DNA of 64,000 nt, taken from Phytophthora sp. 'mugwort'. Lineage: Eukaryota > Oomycota > Peronosporomycetes > Peronosporales > Peronosporaceae. The DNA is taken from the NCBI GenBank assembly GCA_033558025.1, contig JAUCEF010000007.1:4030001-4094000 (forward strand), in the 5' to 3' direction. Below, piece by piece: positions 22,270 to 32,766 of the stretch. Numbering within the stretch: the stretch's first letter is position 1; the number at the start of each line of letters is the position of its first letter. The notes beneath the pieces are model-generated. The model had not been told where the DNA came from. It saw only the letters and a list, made by a program, of their open reading frames with translations, and did not search any database. The position numbers and the translations under genes were made by a program.

Positions 22270-24745
22270 CACGACTCGGAATCTGGTCATCAAGGCAAAG
22301 AAGAAGTGGAGCGAAGCAGAGCTAATCCCTGAGGCTTTTAGTGACTATTACAGGAAGTTGTTGTGTACATATGGATGGGACAAGAGTTCGAGAGGGAAAG
22401 CCGCGCCGCCGGACTGGGCATCAGGCACGAAACACCGGCTGTGGTGTGGTTCTTTCCGCTGTCGTTCTCGGTGTGATGCCACCGAAACGTTTCGCATTGC
22501 TGCCACAACACACAAACGGACTCACAACCAGGCGAATCAGTGATCCCACCGTTCTTGATACCGTAGACGAGCTCATTAAAGCTGGCGGAAAACCCAAGCA
22601 AATTCTGAAGTATCTCAAAGAGACTACAGTTTTTTTTTAACGCGGTTGAGATGCCATTTCGAGAGATGCAACAGTTGCCTACATGATTTGATGTTATGGC
22701 CTTACAGACAAAAAAAATCATCTTCGCGACGTTCATAACTTGATGCAGCGCCTCAAAGCCAAGCGCCGCGGATCCGGAACTGTGGAAGAGAGGCTGGAGG
22801 TAATACCGCTACCGTTTCGAGGAATACCGCTACCGTTTTGGTCGATGACACCGAAACTACGCAGCCCATTACGTTTCAGATTCGTCAAATGAAACGATTC
22901 TTTGAAGCCTTTCCTGAAGTGGTCCTGCTCGATTCAACCCATGGAACCAATGCATCCAAGTATAAGCTCTTCAGTTTCATGATAAACGACGTTTTCGGCC
23001 ATGTAAGTGCGCGTTCTGGTGACCCCCAACTCCAGTTGATGATCCACAACTCCTGCTGGTGACCTGGAACTTCAATGGGTAACCTGGAACTCTAGTTGGT
23101 GAACTTCTCCTCGGTTGGTGACCTTGTTATCCAGTTGGTGAAGTTAGTCTCGCGTTGGTAAAGCTGGTAACGAAGATCTACTCATTGTAATTTAATCGCT
23201 TATGTATCATGTATGTTCGATTATAGGGTCAATACGTACAACATGCACTAGTCGAAAACGAGAGTCAAGCTTATATGAAAGATGCAATTGGAGTATTCAA
23301 GAAGAACAATCCCTCCTGGGACCGAATCAGAGCGATAATGATCGATAAAGACTTTGGGGAAATTAGTCTTTTCAAGAAAGAGTTTCCCTTGGCTCGTATA
23401 CTGATCTACCACTTCCAGCTAAGAAGTACTTACAATCGGAGATATCGAAGGCGGTATGTGGAGGTCGAGATGCAGTTGACGTGGATCGTGTTGAAGATGC
23501 CGTAGACACGATGGTAAAGGCACAAGATGAAGCCGAGTACGATCGTGGATTCCGTTATCTGTACTACATCCTGGATGGCTTCGATGAACAAGGCGAGCTC
23601 TTAGAGCCGAAACACCCTCTTCTGCTATATTTCATCCGTAATTGGGATTCATGCAACAACATGTGGAAAGTCTACTAACGTCGCGACGTTGAGCATCTCG
23701 GGAATCACACTAACAATCGGTACGGATGATGAGGTTGTTCATATATTTACGTTTTGTGCTAATTCGGTTGGCATACATGGTCAATTCAGCTTGGAATCCG
23801 CATGGAGAGATCTCAAGGACATTCTCAAACCAGAGATGGAACTAGATGAGTGCGTTGAGATACATTCTCCTGCGTCTGGCTGCATTGGTGAGCTCCCATA
23901 CGTTTGTCTCGTCAGAAAGAAGTCTGAGTTTTTCAAGGGCGGGTCGTTATCGTGCGATGGACGGTGGCTATAGGAAACAATTGTTCAACTGCGATCCCAC
24001 GCGACAGAAACAGAGTATGTCGTGAATGTATCGGTAAGATTCCAGTGCGTATATCGCGTAACTACTCCCACTTGACTAAATAAATGAACTCTTTGGTGTT
24101 GCAAACAGAACTACACCTGCTCCTGTTTTTTCATGCGCACGATGCTGCTTCCCTGCCGCCACGCCATTTACGTTCGGCCCAACTTGAAGAAGAAGAAGTT
24201 GATCCCTATCAACTACATTTACCGACTTGGCTATTGAACTCTGAAGCTAACCGACCAGAGGATGATGAATCAGCTGGTGATATATCATGTCCTGCTTTTC
24301 GAGACCAAGATTCACACATGCGTACGGCGGAACATGTAGTTATCAATGGATCTACAAAGGTGGAGAACCAGTATGGATATTGCTGAACGGGTGGTGGAAT
24401 CCATGAGTTCACAGAGTACACGCACGTATTTAAAAATGGTGGAAGCATTACGCTAGTTTGGTGATTATGCACACCAAGGTATACCCAACGTCGTACCACC
24501 AGCGCTCGACCAAGCAAACACACACCCTTTGGATATCGACGGTGAAAATGATGGCGCTGATTCCTGCAGTAAAGATTCAGATGGCGATGCTTCGGTGTCC
24601 ACCGAAGAGTCCTCCGTCCCTCCCCCGCTCACGACTAAGGTGATGTCCATAAGGGATTCAGATGATGAACGTAGTGATGGATCCATCTGTGGCAACAATG
24701 CCAACAGCGTTAGTGAAAATGGGCCTGAATCTGATCGTTGACGGG
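22270..24745 (+). mobile_element. MULE relic with catalytic core and SWIM zinc finger
   Basis: Segments appear in the order of a Mutator-like transposase. LDTVDELIKAGGKPKQILK (22550-22610) is followed by DVHNLMQRLKAKRRGSGTVE (22725-22790). The catalytic-Asp block FEAFPEVVLLDSTHGTNAS lies at 22895-22955. After an intron-like insert (23003-23226) come GQYVQHALVENESQA and FKKNNPSWDRIRAIMIDKDF (second Asp, 23280-23360). YILDGFDEQGE, NHTNNR and SAWRDLKDILKPEMELDECV follow. A SWIM finger is readable near 24108-24180 (CSCFFMRTMLLPCRH, pattern CxC-x9-CxH). A Ser/Asp-rich tail follows to 24741. Frameshifts after 23440, 23680 and 23970 and stops inactivate it. Confidence 0.8.
23010..23172. repeat. Minisatellite of about 20-bp units inside the MULE intron
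   Basis: About eight degenerate units of roughly 20 bases follow one another, each with a GTTGGTGA-like core (TTCTGGTGACC, GCTGGTGACC, AGTTGGTGAAC, GGTTGGTGACC, AGTTGGTGAAG and so on). They lie within the sequence bounded by a GTAAGT donor at 23003 and an acceptor ending at 23226. Confidence 0.75.
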
Positions 24746-24762
24746 ATAAATTTCGTACTTAA

Positions 24763-24860
24763 GTATATGGTTGGTGAACCGTTGGTGACATTTCTCCCCG
24801 ACCATTCAGCTGACATCGTTGGTGACCTCCGTCCCGTTTATGAAATCTCGTTGGTGACGC
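24763..24860. repeat. Second cluster of GTTGGTGA motifs
   Basis: GGTTGGTGAACC, CGTTGGTGACAT, CGTTGGTGACCT and CGTTGGTGACGC occur within about 100 bases just downstream of the MULE relic. They match the core of the intron minisatellite 1.6 kb upstream, but their spacing is irregular. Confidence 0.75.
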
Positions 24861-25095
24861 TAACAAGGTTCATCTTGAAAAGTTCCTTGATTTTACGTCG
24901 ATAGTTTTGGGATTACTATCAGAAGGACAGCGCTTGACGACATGGAAATATCGAACTCAACCTTCTTAAAGTACTACAGTAGTAGTATTCATTAATACAA
25001 AGTATTAATCTTGGCAAGTATCGTACGGTGGTTGAAATGCCTAAAAAGTTTATTCACGTAACGTTACAGATGGGTTTACCAAATCTAAATGCAGT

Positions 25096-26658
25096 TTAGA
25101 GTTCGCTGGCCGTGTGGTTGACCCCATTTCCGTTGGACTGAGCTGGAGTCATCATGCTCATGAAGTCGCCATTGGGTGGGTTCGCCGCCTTGACGGTAGG
25201 TGAGCTCAATCCACCGTGAGCACTGTAGTCGTACGCCTGGCCTCCATGGTACGAAACATCCATGCCGTTCACTTCCTTATCTTCCGATACACGCAGACCC
25301 ACCGTGTATTTAAGCACCATCAGGATCAGAAACGTCACCACCGCCGAGTAGCCCGCTGCCACGCACTGAGAAACGAGCTGGTGCATAAATTGCATTCCGT
25401 GGCCGTAGAAGGCGCCGCCCTCAATGGCGGGGTTGACATCCGAGGTGGCGAACAGACCCGTGAGCAGGCCGCCCATGAAGCCTCCGCAGCCGTGGATACC
25501 AAACGAGTCAAGGGTGTCATCATAACGTAGAACGTTCTTGAGGTGGACGGCACCAAAACCCGTGGCAGCTCCGACAACACCGAAAATGACAGCCGCCCAC
25601 GGGTATACAAAGGCGCAGCCGGGGGTGATTGCCACAAGTCCAGCTACAGCTCCACTAATGGCTCCGCAAGGGTCAAACTTATTGTGAACAGCAAACTCGA
25701 GAGCGGACCAGGTCAAGAATCCAGCACATGGAGCCAGGTGCGTGTTGATAGCAGCAATCGCGGCAATTCCGTCAGCAGCACCCTCAGAACCGGCGTTAAA
25801 GCCAAACCAGCCGAACCACAGCAGGGTGGCGCCGATCATGACCAGCGGCACGTTGTGGGGCTTGACGGGTTCACCGTGGTTGTAGCGCTTGCCCACCACG
25901 ACGGCGGCCACAAGCGCTCCAAATCCACTAGAGACGTGGATGACTGTACCACCAGCGAAATCGAGGGCGCCCATCTTGCCCTCCCAGCCCATGGCAGTGG
26001 GCTCCCAGTTGTCATCCAGCTTAAGCGACCACATCCAGCGCGCGAGTGGGTCGTATACTAGCGACGTCCACAACAGAATGAACAGCAAATAGCTGCCAAA
26101 CTTCATACGACCCACAATTCCACCGCTGAGCAATGCAGGTGTGATCATGGCGAACTGCGTCTGGAAGAAGGCAAACAAAATATGGGGGATGCTGCCGCCA
26201 TAGGTTCCGCTGGCGACTGCACCGACGTTGTTGTACCCCGCCCAGGCGAAAATACCGTCGGAACTGAAGCACGCCGAGTACCCGAAGGCAAAAAACTGGA
26301 TCGACACCAGCGCCATGCTCACGAACGACATCATCATAGTGTTCGACGCCATGTCTTCACCGGCCAGACCGGCGTAGAAGAAGGCGACCCCCGGAGTCAT
26401 GAGCATCACTAAGGCGCTGGACATAAGCATCCACGCCGTGTTGCCGGAGTCAATGGTCGTGTCATAGGCATTACCAGCCTTTTCACCTCGAGACGAGTAG
26501 GTGACACACTCGTTGGAGGTGGAGTCAAGGTACTGTGAGACATCGCAAATGACCGAGGTGTCCTGGGCCGAGACAGTCAATGCGCCCAGTGCAACGACTG
26601 CGGTCGCAACGATGGCGAGATGAGCGAGTGACGAGTTATCGGATAGAACACCGAGCAT
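25096..26658 (-). CDS. Ammonium transporter (Amt/Mep/Rh family), copy A
   Basis: Plasma-membrane ammonium uptake channel of the AMT1 type. From the ATG at 26658 it has 520 residues. It starts with a hydrophobic, signal-peptide-like segment ending VSAQ (residue 32), as in bacterial AmtB, then about 11 membrane helices. Diagnostic features are GVAFFYAGLAGEDMASN, FQTQFAMITPALLSGG, and DFAGGTVIH with the first pore histidine (H241). WFGWFGFNAGS and DSFGIHGCGG with the second pore histidine (H389) follow. The C-terminal tail starts at GLRVSEDKEVNGMDVSYHGG. The frame is open up to 26766, but the first 36 residues of that longer version look non-family, so the internal ATG is preferred. It is divergent to copy B. 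Its 5' third is nearly identical to copy B while the rest differs clearly. Unlike copies B and C it ends in HTASEL instead of KEPIMNV. Confidence 0.95.
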   Translation of the reverse strand: MLGVLSDNSSLAHLAIVATAVVALGALTVSAQDTSVICDVSQYLDSTSNECVTYSSRGEKAGNAYDTTIDSGNTAWMLMSSALVMLMTPGVAFFYAGLAGEDMASNTMMMSFVSMALVSIQFFAFGYSACFSSDGIFAWAGYNNVGAVASGTYGGSIPHILFAFFQTQFAMITPALLSGGIVGRMKFGSYLLFILLWTSLVYDPLARWMWSLKLDDNWEPTAMGWEGKMGALDFAGGTVIHVSSGFGALVAAVVVGKRYNHGEPVKPHNVPLVMIGATLLWFGWFGFNAGSEGAADGIAAIAAINTHLAPCAGFLTWSALEFAVHNKFDPCGAISGAVAGLVAITPGCAFVYPWAAVIFGVVGAATGFGAVHLKNVLRYDDTLDSFGIHGCGGFMGGLLTGLFATSDVNPAIEGGAFYGHGMQFMHQLVSQCVAAGYSAVVTFLILMVLKYTVGLRVSEDKEVNGMDVSYHGGQAYDYSAHGGLSSPTVKAANPPNGDFMSMMTPAQSNGNGVNHTASEL

Positions 26659-27723
26659 GCTTGAGGTGGAGGGTGCCGGTAGTTTTGGGTAGCACGAGGC
26701 AAAATGCGAACTGGTAAGGTGCTGCTGACTTCGAGCTTTTTGATTGGACGACATTTTCTCTAGCATCAGCAGATGGCGAGATGAAACTTCCTTGCATAGA
26801 CTCTAAGAACTCCAAGACACAGAAGCATCTGCATGAGCGCGGGTGAGGGCAGGATGCGCCCAATGGGGTCGGTTCAACCCGGCGATGGAAACGGAAAGCG
26901 CCGACGCTACCGTTTCGAATCCCGCTGGGAATTTCTTTCACGGGCAGGTCAGTTACCGCTACCTTTAATACATGTAGTACGATCGCGGTACATGGTGCTG
27001 ACAAACACCAGTGGTATGCGAATAGAAACATCGCATTTTAGCGCATTCCGGCGGGCGGGTGCAGCTCCCTGTCCAGAGCAGCGATGTACTGTACTGTACA
27101 TGTTGCACCACATAAAGACAGTAAGCAACTTAGCCTAAGTGTGGACACCTCGAGCCAGATAGATCCTTCTGGCGCGCTCACTTCAACTTGGCGCTGCTGA
27201 GCGCGATGCGTGACTCGCCGCGACGCGGACCCAGTCACCACCACCCAAAACACCATTGAGGGCGCGTCACTTTAGTTATAGCCGGGGCCAAGGGTTTCGC
27301 CCGGCTATGACCAATCGTCGCCGTTTGTGCATTCGGAAGTTGACACACCCGTTCATGGCGTATCGCCAGCTCCACCTTGCCGTCGCTGTAGGCCCTGCAC
27401 ATCGTCGATGACAGGCGATATACCCCGCGGCACTGGACTGTAGACAGCCACACTGAAGCCCATATACCGGCGAGAGTTGGATGCCTTCATTTCCGGCTTT
27501 TAACAAACTCATAAGACTGTTTTTTTCGGACGTAAGAACGTAGAGTGACTTGCTTAAGTACATGAACTCGATTGTCAAGAACACAAGTCGCTGCTATCGG
27601 AAAAGCTGTGGTCAAATTGGCTGTACACTTGTCAATTCGCCAGCAACCTGCACAGCAACGACAGTAGCACGTATTTCTCTTTTCGAAGCGCGCTCCATTG
27701 CTACTAGCAATTTGCTAGCAGCT
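26659..27723. other. Shared divergent promoter region of AMT copies A and B
   Basis: About 1.06 kb between the two preferred start codons. It should hold both promoters. Open frames here on both strands have no domain. I found no convincing shared promoter motif or repeat by eye, and the two upstream halves do not look like mirror copies, so the A/B similarity starts within the coding region. Confidence 0.55.
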
Positions 27724-29283
27724 ATGCTCAATTTTCGACCATCGGCCACGCGGCTCGCCATAGCTACGACCGCAGTCGTTGCACTGGGTGCATTGACTGT
27801 CTCGGCCCAGGACACCTCGGTCATTTGCGATGTCTCACAGTACCTCGACTCCACCTCCAACGAGTGTGTCACCTACTCGTCTCGAGGTGAAAAGGCTGGT
27901 AATGCCTATGACACGACCATTGACTCCGGCAACACGGCGTGGATGCTTATGTCCAGCGCCTTAGTGATGCTCATGACTCCGGGGGTCGCCTTCTTCTACG
28001 CCGGTTTGGCCGGTGAAGACATGGCGTCGAACACTATGATGATGTCGTTCGTGAGCATGGCGCTGGTGTCGATCCAGTTTTTTGCCTTCGGGTACTCGGC
28101 GTGCTTCAGTTCCGACGGTATTTTCGCCTGGGCGGGGTACAACAACGTCGGTGCAGTCGCCAGCGGAACCTATGGCGGCAGCATCCCCCATATTTTGTTT
28201 GCCTTCTTCCAGACGCAGTTCGCCATGATCACACCTGCATTGCTCAGCGGTGGAATTGTCGGGCGCATGAAGTTCGGGACGTTTGTCTTGTTTGTCTTTC
28301 TCTGGACATCAATGGTATATGACCCACTCGCTCGCTGGATGTGGTCGCTCAAACTGGATGAAAACTTGGAGCCGACTGCCATGGGCTGGGAGGGCAAGAT
28401 GGGCGCCCTCGACTTCGCTGGTGGAACTGTAATTCACGTGTCCAGCGGCTTCGGGGCCCTCGTCGCTGCAATCCTGGTGGGCAAGCGCTACAACCATGGA
28501 GATCCAGTGAAGCCACACAACGTGCCACTGGTCATGATTGGCGCCACCCTGTTGTGGTTCGGTTGGTTCGGCTTCAACGCCGGTTCCGAAGGTGCTGCTG
28601 ACGGCATCGCTGCGATCGCTGCCATCAACACGCACCTGGCACCATCGTCTGGGTTCCTCACGTGGGCCGCGCTCGAATTCATCTTGTACCGCAACTTCGA
28701 CCCTTGTGGTGCCATCAGTGGAGCAGTAGCTGGCCTCGTAGCTATCACGCCCGGCTGTGCCTTCGTGAAACCATGGGCAGCTGTCATTTTCGGTGTTGTC
28801 GGAGCTGCTACGGGTTTTGGCGCAGTACATTTGAAGAACCATCTTCGCTATGACGACACCCTCGATTCGTTCGGCATCCACGGCTGCGCGGGATTCATGG
28901 GTGGTCTGCTCACGGGTCTGTTTGCCACCTCGGACGTCAACCCCGCCATCGAGGGCGGCGCCTTCTACGGCCACAGAATGCAATTCGTGCACCAGCTCAT
29001 TTCTCAGTGCGTGGCGGCGGGCTACTCAGCGATTGTGACGTTTCTGATCTTGATGGTGCTCAAATACACGGTGGGTCTGCGCGTTTCGGAAGATAAGGAA
29101 GTGAATGGCATAGATGTGTCGTATCACGGTGGACTCGCTTACGAGCACAGCATACATGGTCCGACCTCCCCCAACTGCAAGGCGGCCAACCCGCCTGAGC
29201 GGGACTTCTCGAGCATGATGACGCCGGCACAGTCCGACTCGACCGGCAAATCCACTACCAAAGAGCCGATAATGAACGTTTAG
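27724..29283 (+). CDS. Ammonium transporter (Amt/Mep/Rh family), copy B
   Basis: 519 residues from the ATG at 27724. The frame is open back to 27550, but that extension is Cys/Thr-rich and unlike copies A and C, so the internal start is preferred. Signal-peptide-like residues 1-29 end VSAQ. Family landmarks are GVAFFYAGLAGED (87-99), FQTQFAMITPALLSGG (162-177) and DFAGGTVIH with D230 and the first pore His H238. WFGFNAGS (281-288) and FGIHGCAG with the second pore His H386 follow. The cytosolic tail begins GLRVSEDKEVNG and ends KEPIMNV. All landmark residues for an active channel are intact. It lies divergent to copy A and in tandem with copies C and D. About 490 bases of its 5' part are 99% identical to copy A. 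Confidence 0.95.
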   Translation: MLNFRPSATRLAIATTAVVALGALTVSAQDTSVICDVSQYLDSTSNECVTYSSRGEKAGNAYDTTIDSGNTAWMLMSSALVMLMTPGVAFFYAGLAGEDMASNTMMMSFVSMALVSIQFFAFGYSACFSSDGIFAWAGYNNVGAVASGTYGGSIPHILFAFFQTQFAMITPALLSGGIVGRMKFGTFVLFVFLWTSMVYDPLARWMWSLKLDENLEPTAMGWEGKMGALDFAGGTVIHVSSGFGALVAAILVGKRYNHGDPVKPHNVPLVMIGATLLWFGWFGFNAGSEGAADGIAAIAAINTHLAPSSGFLTWAALEFILYRNFDPCGAISGAVAGLVAITPGCAFVKPWAAVIFGVVGAATGFGAVHLKNHLRYDDTLDSFGIHGCAGFMGGLLTGLFATSDVNPAIEGGAFYGHRMQFVHQLISQCVAAGYSAIVTFLILMVLKYTVGLRVSEDKEVNGIDVSYHGGLAYEHSIHGPTSPNCKAANPPERDFSSMMTPAQSDSTGKSTTKEPIMNV

Positions 29284-30374
29284 TAGAGTTGGGCTTTGCA
29301 CGATGATCTTTCGATAATTTGATCCGTAGTACGTAGTAGTTCAGTCTACCTACTTGAAATAATATTTTGGAGGCGCCATGCTGTACGTAGGGCGTACTTA
29401 AATTTTTTAAGCTCATGAGCGTCTGGATACAAAAACTGACAGAACTTTCACTTCAGGGTTGGCATGAACATTTCGGGACCAAAATACTTCTAGTATTATA
29501 GTAATAGCTCCGAAACGTGAAATAGTAGACAAGTTACATTGCAATACAATATCGTTTTTGTATTTCTGTCGATAATATTATTGTTTTGTATTCAGTTTCG
29601 TAAAACTATGTCGGGTCGTCACACCTCATTGATTGGCTGATCCATCGAATAGCCAATCAATATTCTGCACTTCCATTAATTTTAGACCTCTATATTATGA
29701 TGACTCGATTTTGCTCAAACTGTATATATTTACTTTGAAAACAAATAGCCTGTCTAAAACGCGGAAGACTGAGGCTTTCATTAGAGAAAATGGAGCCATT
29801 CGACGCGCAGCGCGTCGACAGAACAGAGCCGAAATATGTCATATCAACTGCAACTCCTTGCAAGCGTTGGCAAGCCCCACTGCAGCATGCGCTCCATCAG
29901 CGGCATCGAGCACTCGTAATACGAGCCATATGATTTGGCTGTGCTTGTGAGCTGATGGAAATTTGCAGCGGGGGCGGCTTGACCACGTCTCGCGCCGCCT
30001 TTTTCTGGGGTGACACTGCTCTCTTTAGTGTGAGTCTAAGTCTCCGTACCCGAGTGACTCGAATCGAGTCGAGCGCCATGCCCCGCCGGCGACAGCAAAG
30101 CGCCGCGCCCCATCCTCGCCGCCTTGCCGCCACCAATACGCGACGTGTAAGGCCAGCAGCCGTGTGCCGCACGTCGCGGTCGAAGCGCATTGTCAAAAAC
30201 GTCGAGTGCATCTCCATTGAGCGCTCATCTCGGTTATCAAACGCCACAAGGTCGGTCGATACCACTGCCTTCACAAACCTACACTCGCCCTGTCGCTTCG
30301 GGTCCTTGCACTCCCCGTAGCTCACTCACTTCGGAAATCTCGCCCAAGGTCTCAACAAAGTAATTGAGAACACG
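29284..30374. other. Intergenic region between AMT copies B and C
   Basis: AT-rich to about 29780, then GC-richer. It contains a short block at 29503-29519 (AATAGCTCCGAAACGTG) that recurs downstream of copy C. Frames at 29633-29950 and 29955-30320 have no domain. It should contain the copy B terminator region and the copy C promoter. Confidence 0.5.
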
Positions 30375-31916
30375 ATGAACTGGACGACTCGGCTGACGCT
30401 GGTGGCGGCGCTGACCCTCCTGGCCGCCTCCGTCGCAGCGCACAGCGGCTCGGGCTCTACCGTCTCTTGCCTGGCGTCGCAGTACCTGGACAAGGACACG
30501 AACGAGTGCGTGAACTACAAGAACCAGGGCGTGAAGGCCAGCACGAACTTCGACGCGACCATCGACTCGGGCAACACGGCCTGGATGCTGGCGTCCAGCG
30601 CGCTCGTCATGATCATGACGCCCGGCGTGGCCTTCTTCTACGCGGGTCTCGCCGGAGAGGACATGGCATCCAACACCATGATGATGTCCTTCGTGAGTAT
30701 AGCACTCGTGTCCATTCAGTTCTGGGCCTTTGGGTACTCGGCAGCCTTCGGCTCGCACGGGGTCTTTGGCTGGGCCGGCTACAACAACGTGGGCGCGATC
30801 CCCAGCGGCACCTATGGTTCGGGCATCCCACACATCCTCTTCGCCTTCTTTCAGACACAGTTCGCCACCATCACGCCTGCTCTGCTGAGCGGCGGAATCG
30901 TGGGCCGTATGAAGTTCGGCTCGTTCCTGCTCTTCATCCTCCTCTGGACGTCGCTCGTGTATGACCCGCTGGCCCACTGGATGTGGTCCTTCAAGCTGGA
31001 TGACTCGTGGGAGATTACCGCCATGGGCTGGGAGGGCAAGATGGGCTCGCTTGATTTCGCTGGTGGCACCGTCATCCACATTTCCAGTGGCTTTGGAGCC
31101 CTTGCTGCCGCCTTGATGGTCGGAAAGAGATACAACCATGGAGACCCGGTCAAGCCACACAACGTGCCGTTGGTGATGATTGGCGCGACGCTGCTCTGGT
31201 TCGGCTGGTTTGGCTTTAACGCCGGTTCCGAGGGTGCTGCCGACGGAATTGCCGCGATTGCTGCTATTAACACCCACCTCGCCCCTAGTGCTGGCTTCCT
31301 AACCTGGGTGGGACTGGAGTTCGCAATGTACAAGAAGTTCGATCCGTGCGGAGCGGCAAGTGGCGCTGTCGCCGGTCTTGTCGCCATCACCCCTGCCTGT
31401 GGTTACGTATACCCGTGGGCATCGGTCATCTTTGGTGTGGTGGGTGCCTTCACGGGATTCGGTGCAGTGCACATGAAGAACCACCTGCGTTACGATGACA
31501 CGCTAGACTCGTTCGCCATCCACGGCTGTGCTGGCGTTATGGGCGGTCTCTTGACCGGTCTGTTTGCGACGTCCGAGGTGAACCCGAACATCGAAGGCGG
31601 TGCCTTCTACGGCAATGGCATCCAGTTCGTGCACCAGTTGGTATCACAGTGTGTGGCTGCGGCGTACTCGTTCGTGGTGACAATCATCATCCTATTCGTG
31701 CTGAAAATCACGATCGGCCTACGCGTCGATGAGGAGAAGGAGGTGAACGGCATTGACGTGTCGTACCACGGCGGTCTCGCCTACGACTACAGCGCGCAGG
31801 ACCACGCCGGCCCAACTGTCAAAGCTGCCAACCCGCCCTCGAGCGACTTCGCCTCAATGATGACACCGAGCATCACGCAGGAAAGCGTGCATAAGGAACC
31901 CATTATGAATGTTTAA
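30375..31916 (+). CDS. Ammonium transporter (Amt/Mep/Rh family), copy C
   Basis: 513 residues, single exon, starting MNWTTRLTLVAALTLLAASV, a clear signal-peptide-like segment. Landmarks are intact: GVAFFYAGLAGEDMASN, FQTQFATITPALLSGG, SLDFAGGTVIH with the first pore His (H235), WFGWFGFNAGSEG, and DSFAIHGCAG with the second pore His (H383). It ends KEPIMNV like copy B. It differs from A and B through most of the protein (for example FWAFGYSAAFGSHGVFGW in place of FFAFGYSACFSSDGIFAW), so it is an older paralogue. Copy D is its closest relative in the window (shared FWAFGY, GSLDFAGGTVIHISSG, SAGFLTWVGLEFA). No frame defects were seen. Confidence 0.96.
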   Translation: MNWTTRLTLVAALTLLAASVAAHSGSGSTVSCLASQYLDKDTNECVNYKNQGVKASTNFDATIDSGNTAWMLASSALVMIMTPGVAFFYAGLAGEDMASNTMMMSFVSIALVSIQFWAFGYSAAFGSHGVFGWAGYNNVGAIPSGTYGSGIPHILFAFFQTQFATITPALLSGGIVGRMKFGSFLLFILLWTSLVYDPLAHWMWSFKLDDSWEITAMGWEGKMGSLDFAGGTVIHISSGFGALAAALMVGKRYNHGDPVKPHNVPLVMIGATLLWFGWFGFNAGSEGAADGIAAIAAINTHLAPSAGFLTWVGLEFAMYKKFDPCGAASGAVAGLVAITPACGYVYPWASVIFGVVGAFTGFGAVHMKNHLRYDDTLDSFAIHGCAGVMGGLLTGLFATSEVNPNIEGGAFYGNGIQFVHQLVSQCVAAAYSFVVTIIILFVLKITIGLRVDEEKEVNGIDVSYHGGLAYDYSAQDHAGPTVKAANPPSSDFASMMTPSITQESVHKEPIMNV

Positions 31917-32766
31917 GCAACCGCCTATCAGCCTCTTGGGAAGAAGAATGCGTTAGATTAATTCAATTGCATAAGCGACACCGTGTAATACTTGAAGTAT
32001 GTGAAGGTAGGATGGAAACATGTATGGTGGGGCTTAACGTGCCGTATGAGTCATAGGCTATGACCACGTTTGTGCTTGAGGAATGATCGGACAGCTACCG
32101 TAGTACTTATAAGTACTACTTAGAAGTAGTAAGCATGTAGTAATAGTAATAGTTCCGAAACTTGTAGTTTGCGCACCACCGTGTCCAGACCATCGTTCTT
32201 GGACATCAGCTCTAGCCACTGCTCGGGTTCGTTGTCCAGTTTAGCGCTTCGGCCGCTTCTTCTTAGAAACCTGCACATTCCAACCGTACTTCGACGTACA
32301 TCAATATGAATTGCACGTATTAAAGTGTGAATCGACTAATACGAAACACGTTGAAATGGATGTTGTAGATGCACTAAGCCATATTTTTCTCCGCACTGGA
32401 ACATTTTCCTGGACGTCGCTCTATTTCAGGATACAGTAAAGTACAAGCTTTGATGTAGAGTCACCTACCACCTCGGTTCACAACCCATGCGGCACGACTC
32501 GTGTTGCATCATGCAACTTGCATAGCCAACCGTCAACTCAACCCCGCTTTGCCAATTCGTGGCGCCGGAATTTAGCCGATCCGCGAAATACATCATTCCC
32601 ATCGCACTGATTACAGCCATAATCACTCATCACAAGCCTACAATCACTGTAGGCCATCGTATACATGTACAATGAAACAAGTAAACACATCAAAGGCATT
32701 GAACGGCCGTTTAACCGCCATCATGTTCATTTCGGAATCTCCTCGCGACTCGCAGCGACAAGAATC
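31917..32766. other. Intergenic region between AMT copies C and D
   Basis: No gene seen. A block at 32148-32164 (AATAGTTCCGAAACTTG) matches one found at a similar distance downstream of copy B. AGTACT-rich short palindromes lie at 32100-32130. Confidence 0.5.

Noticed and set aside
26659..26766. N-terminal extension of AMT copy A (36 codons)
   Set aside because: It has no similarity to copies B or C, and the internal ATG gives a normal signal-peptide-like start and family length.
27550..27723. N-terminal extension of AMT copy B (58 codons)
   Set aside because: Cys/Thr-rich and absent from other copies; the ATG at 27724 gives the expected length.
30279..31277. 332-codon open frame on the minus strand inside AMT copy C
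   Set aside because: It is an antisense frame of the GC-rich AMT gene. Similar antisense frames occur in copy B (28309-28992) and copy A, and none has a domain.
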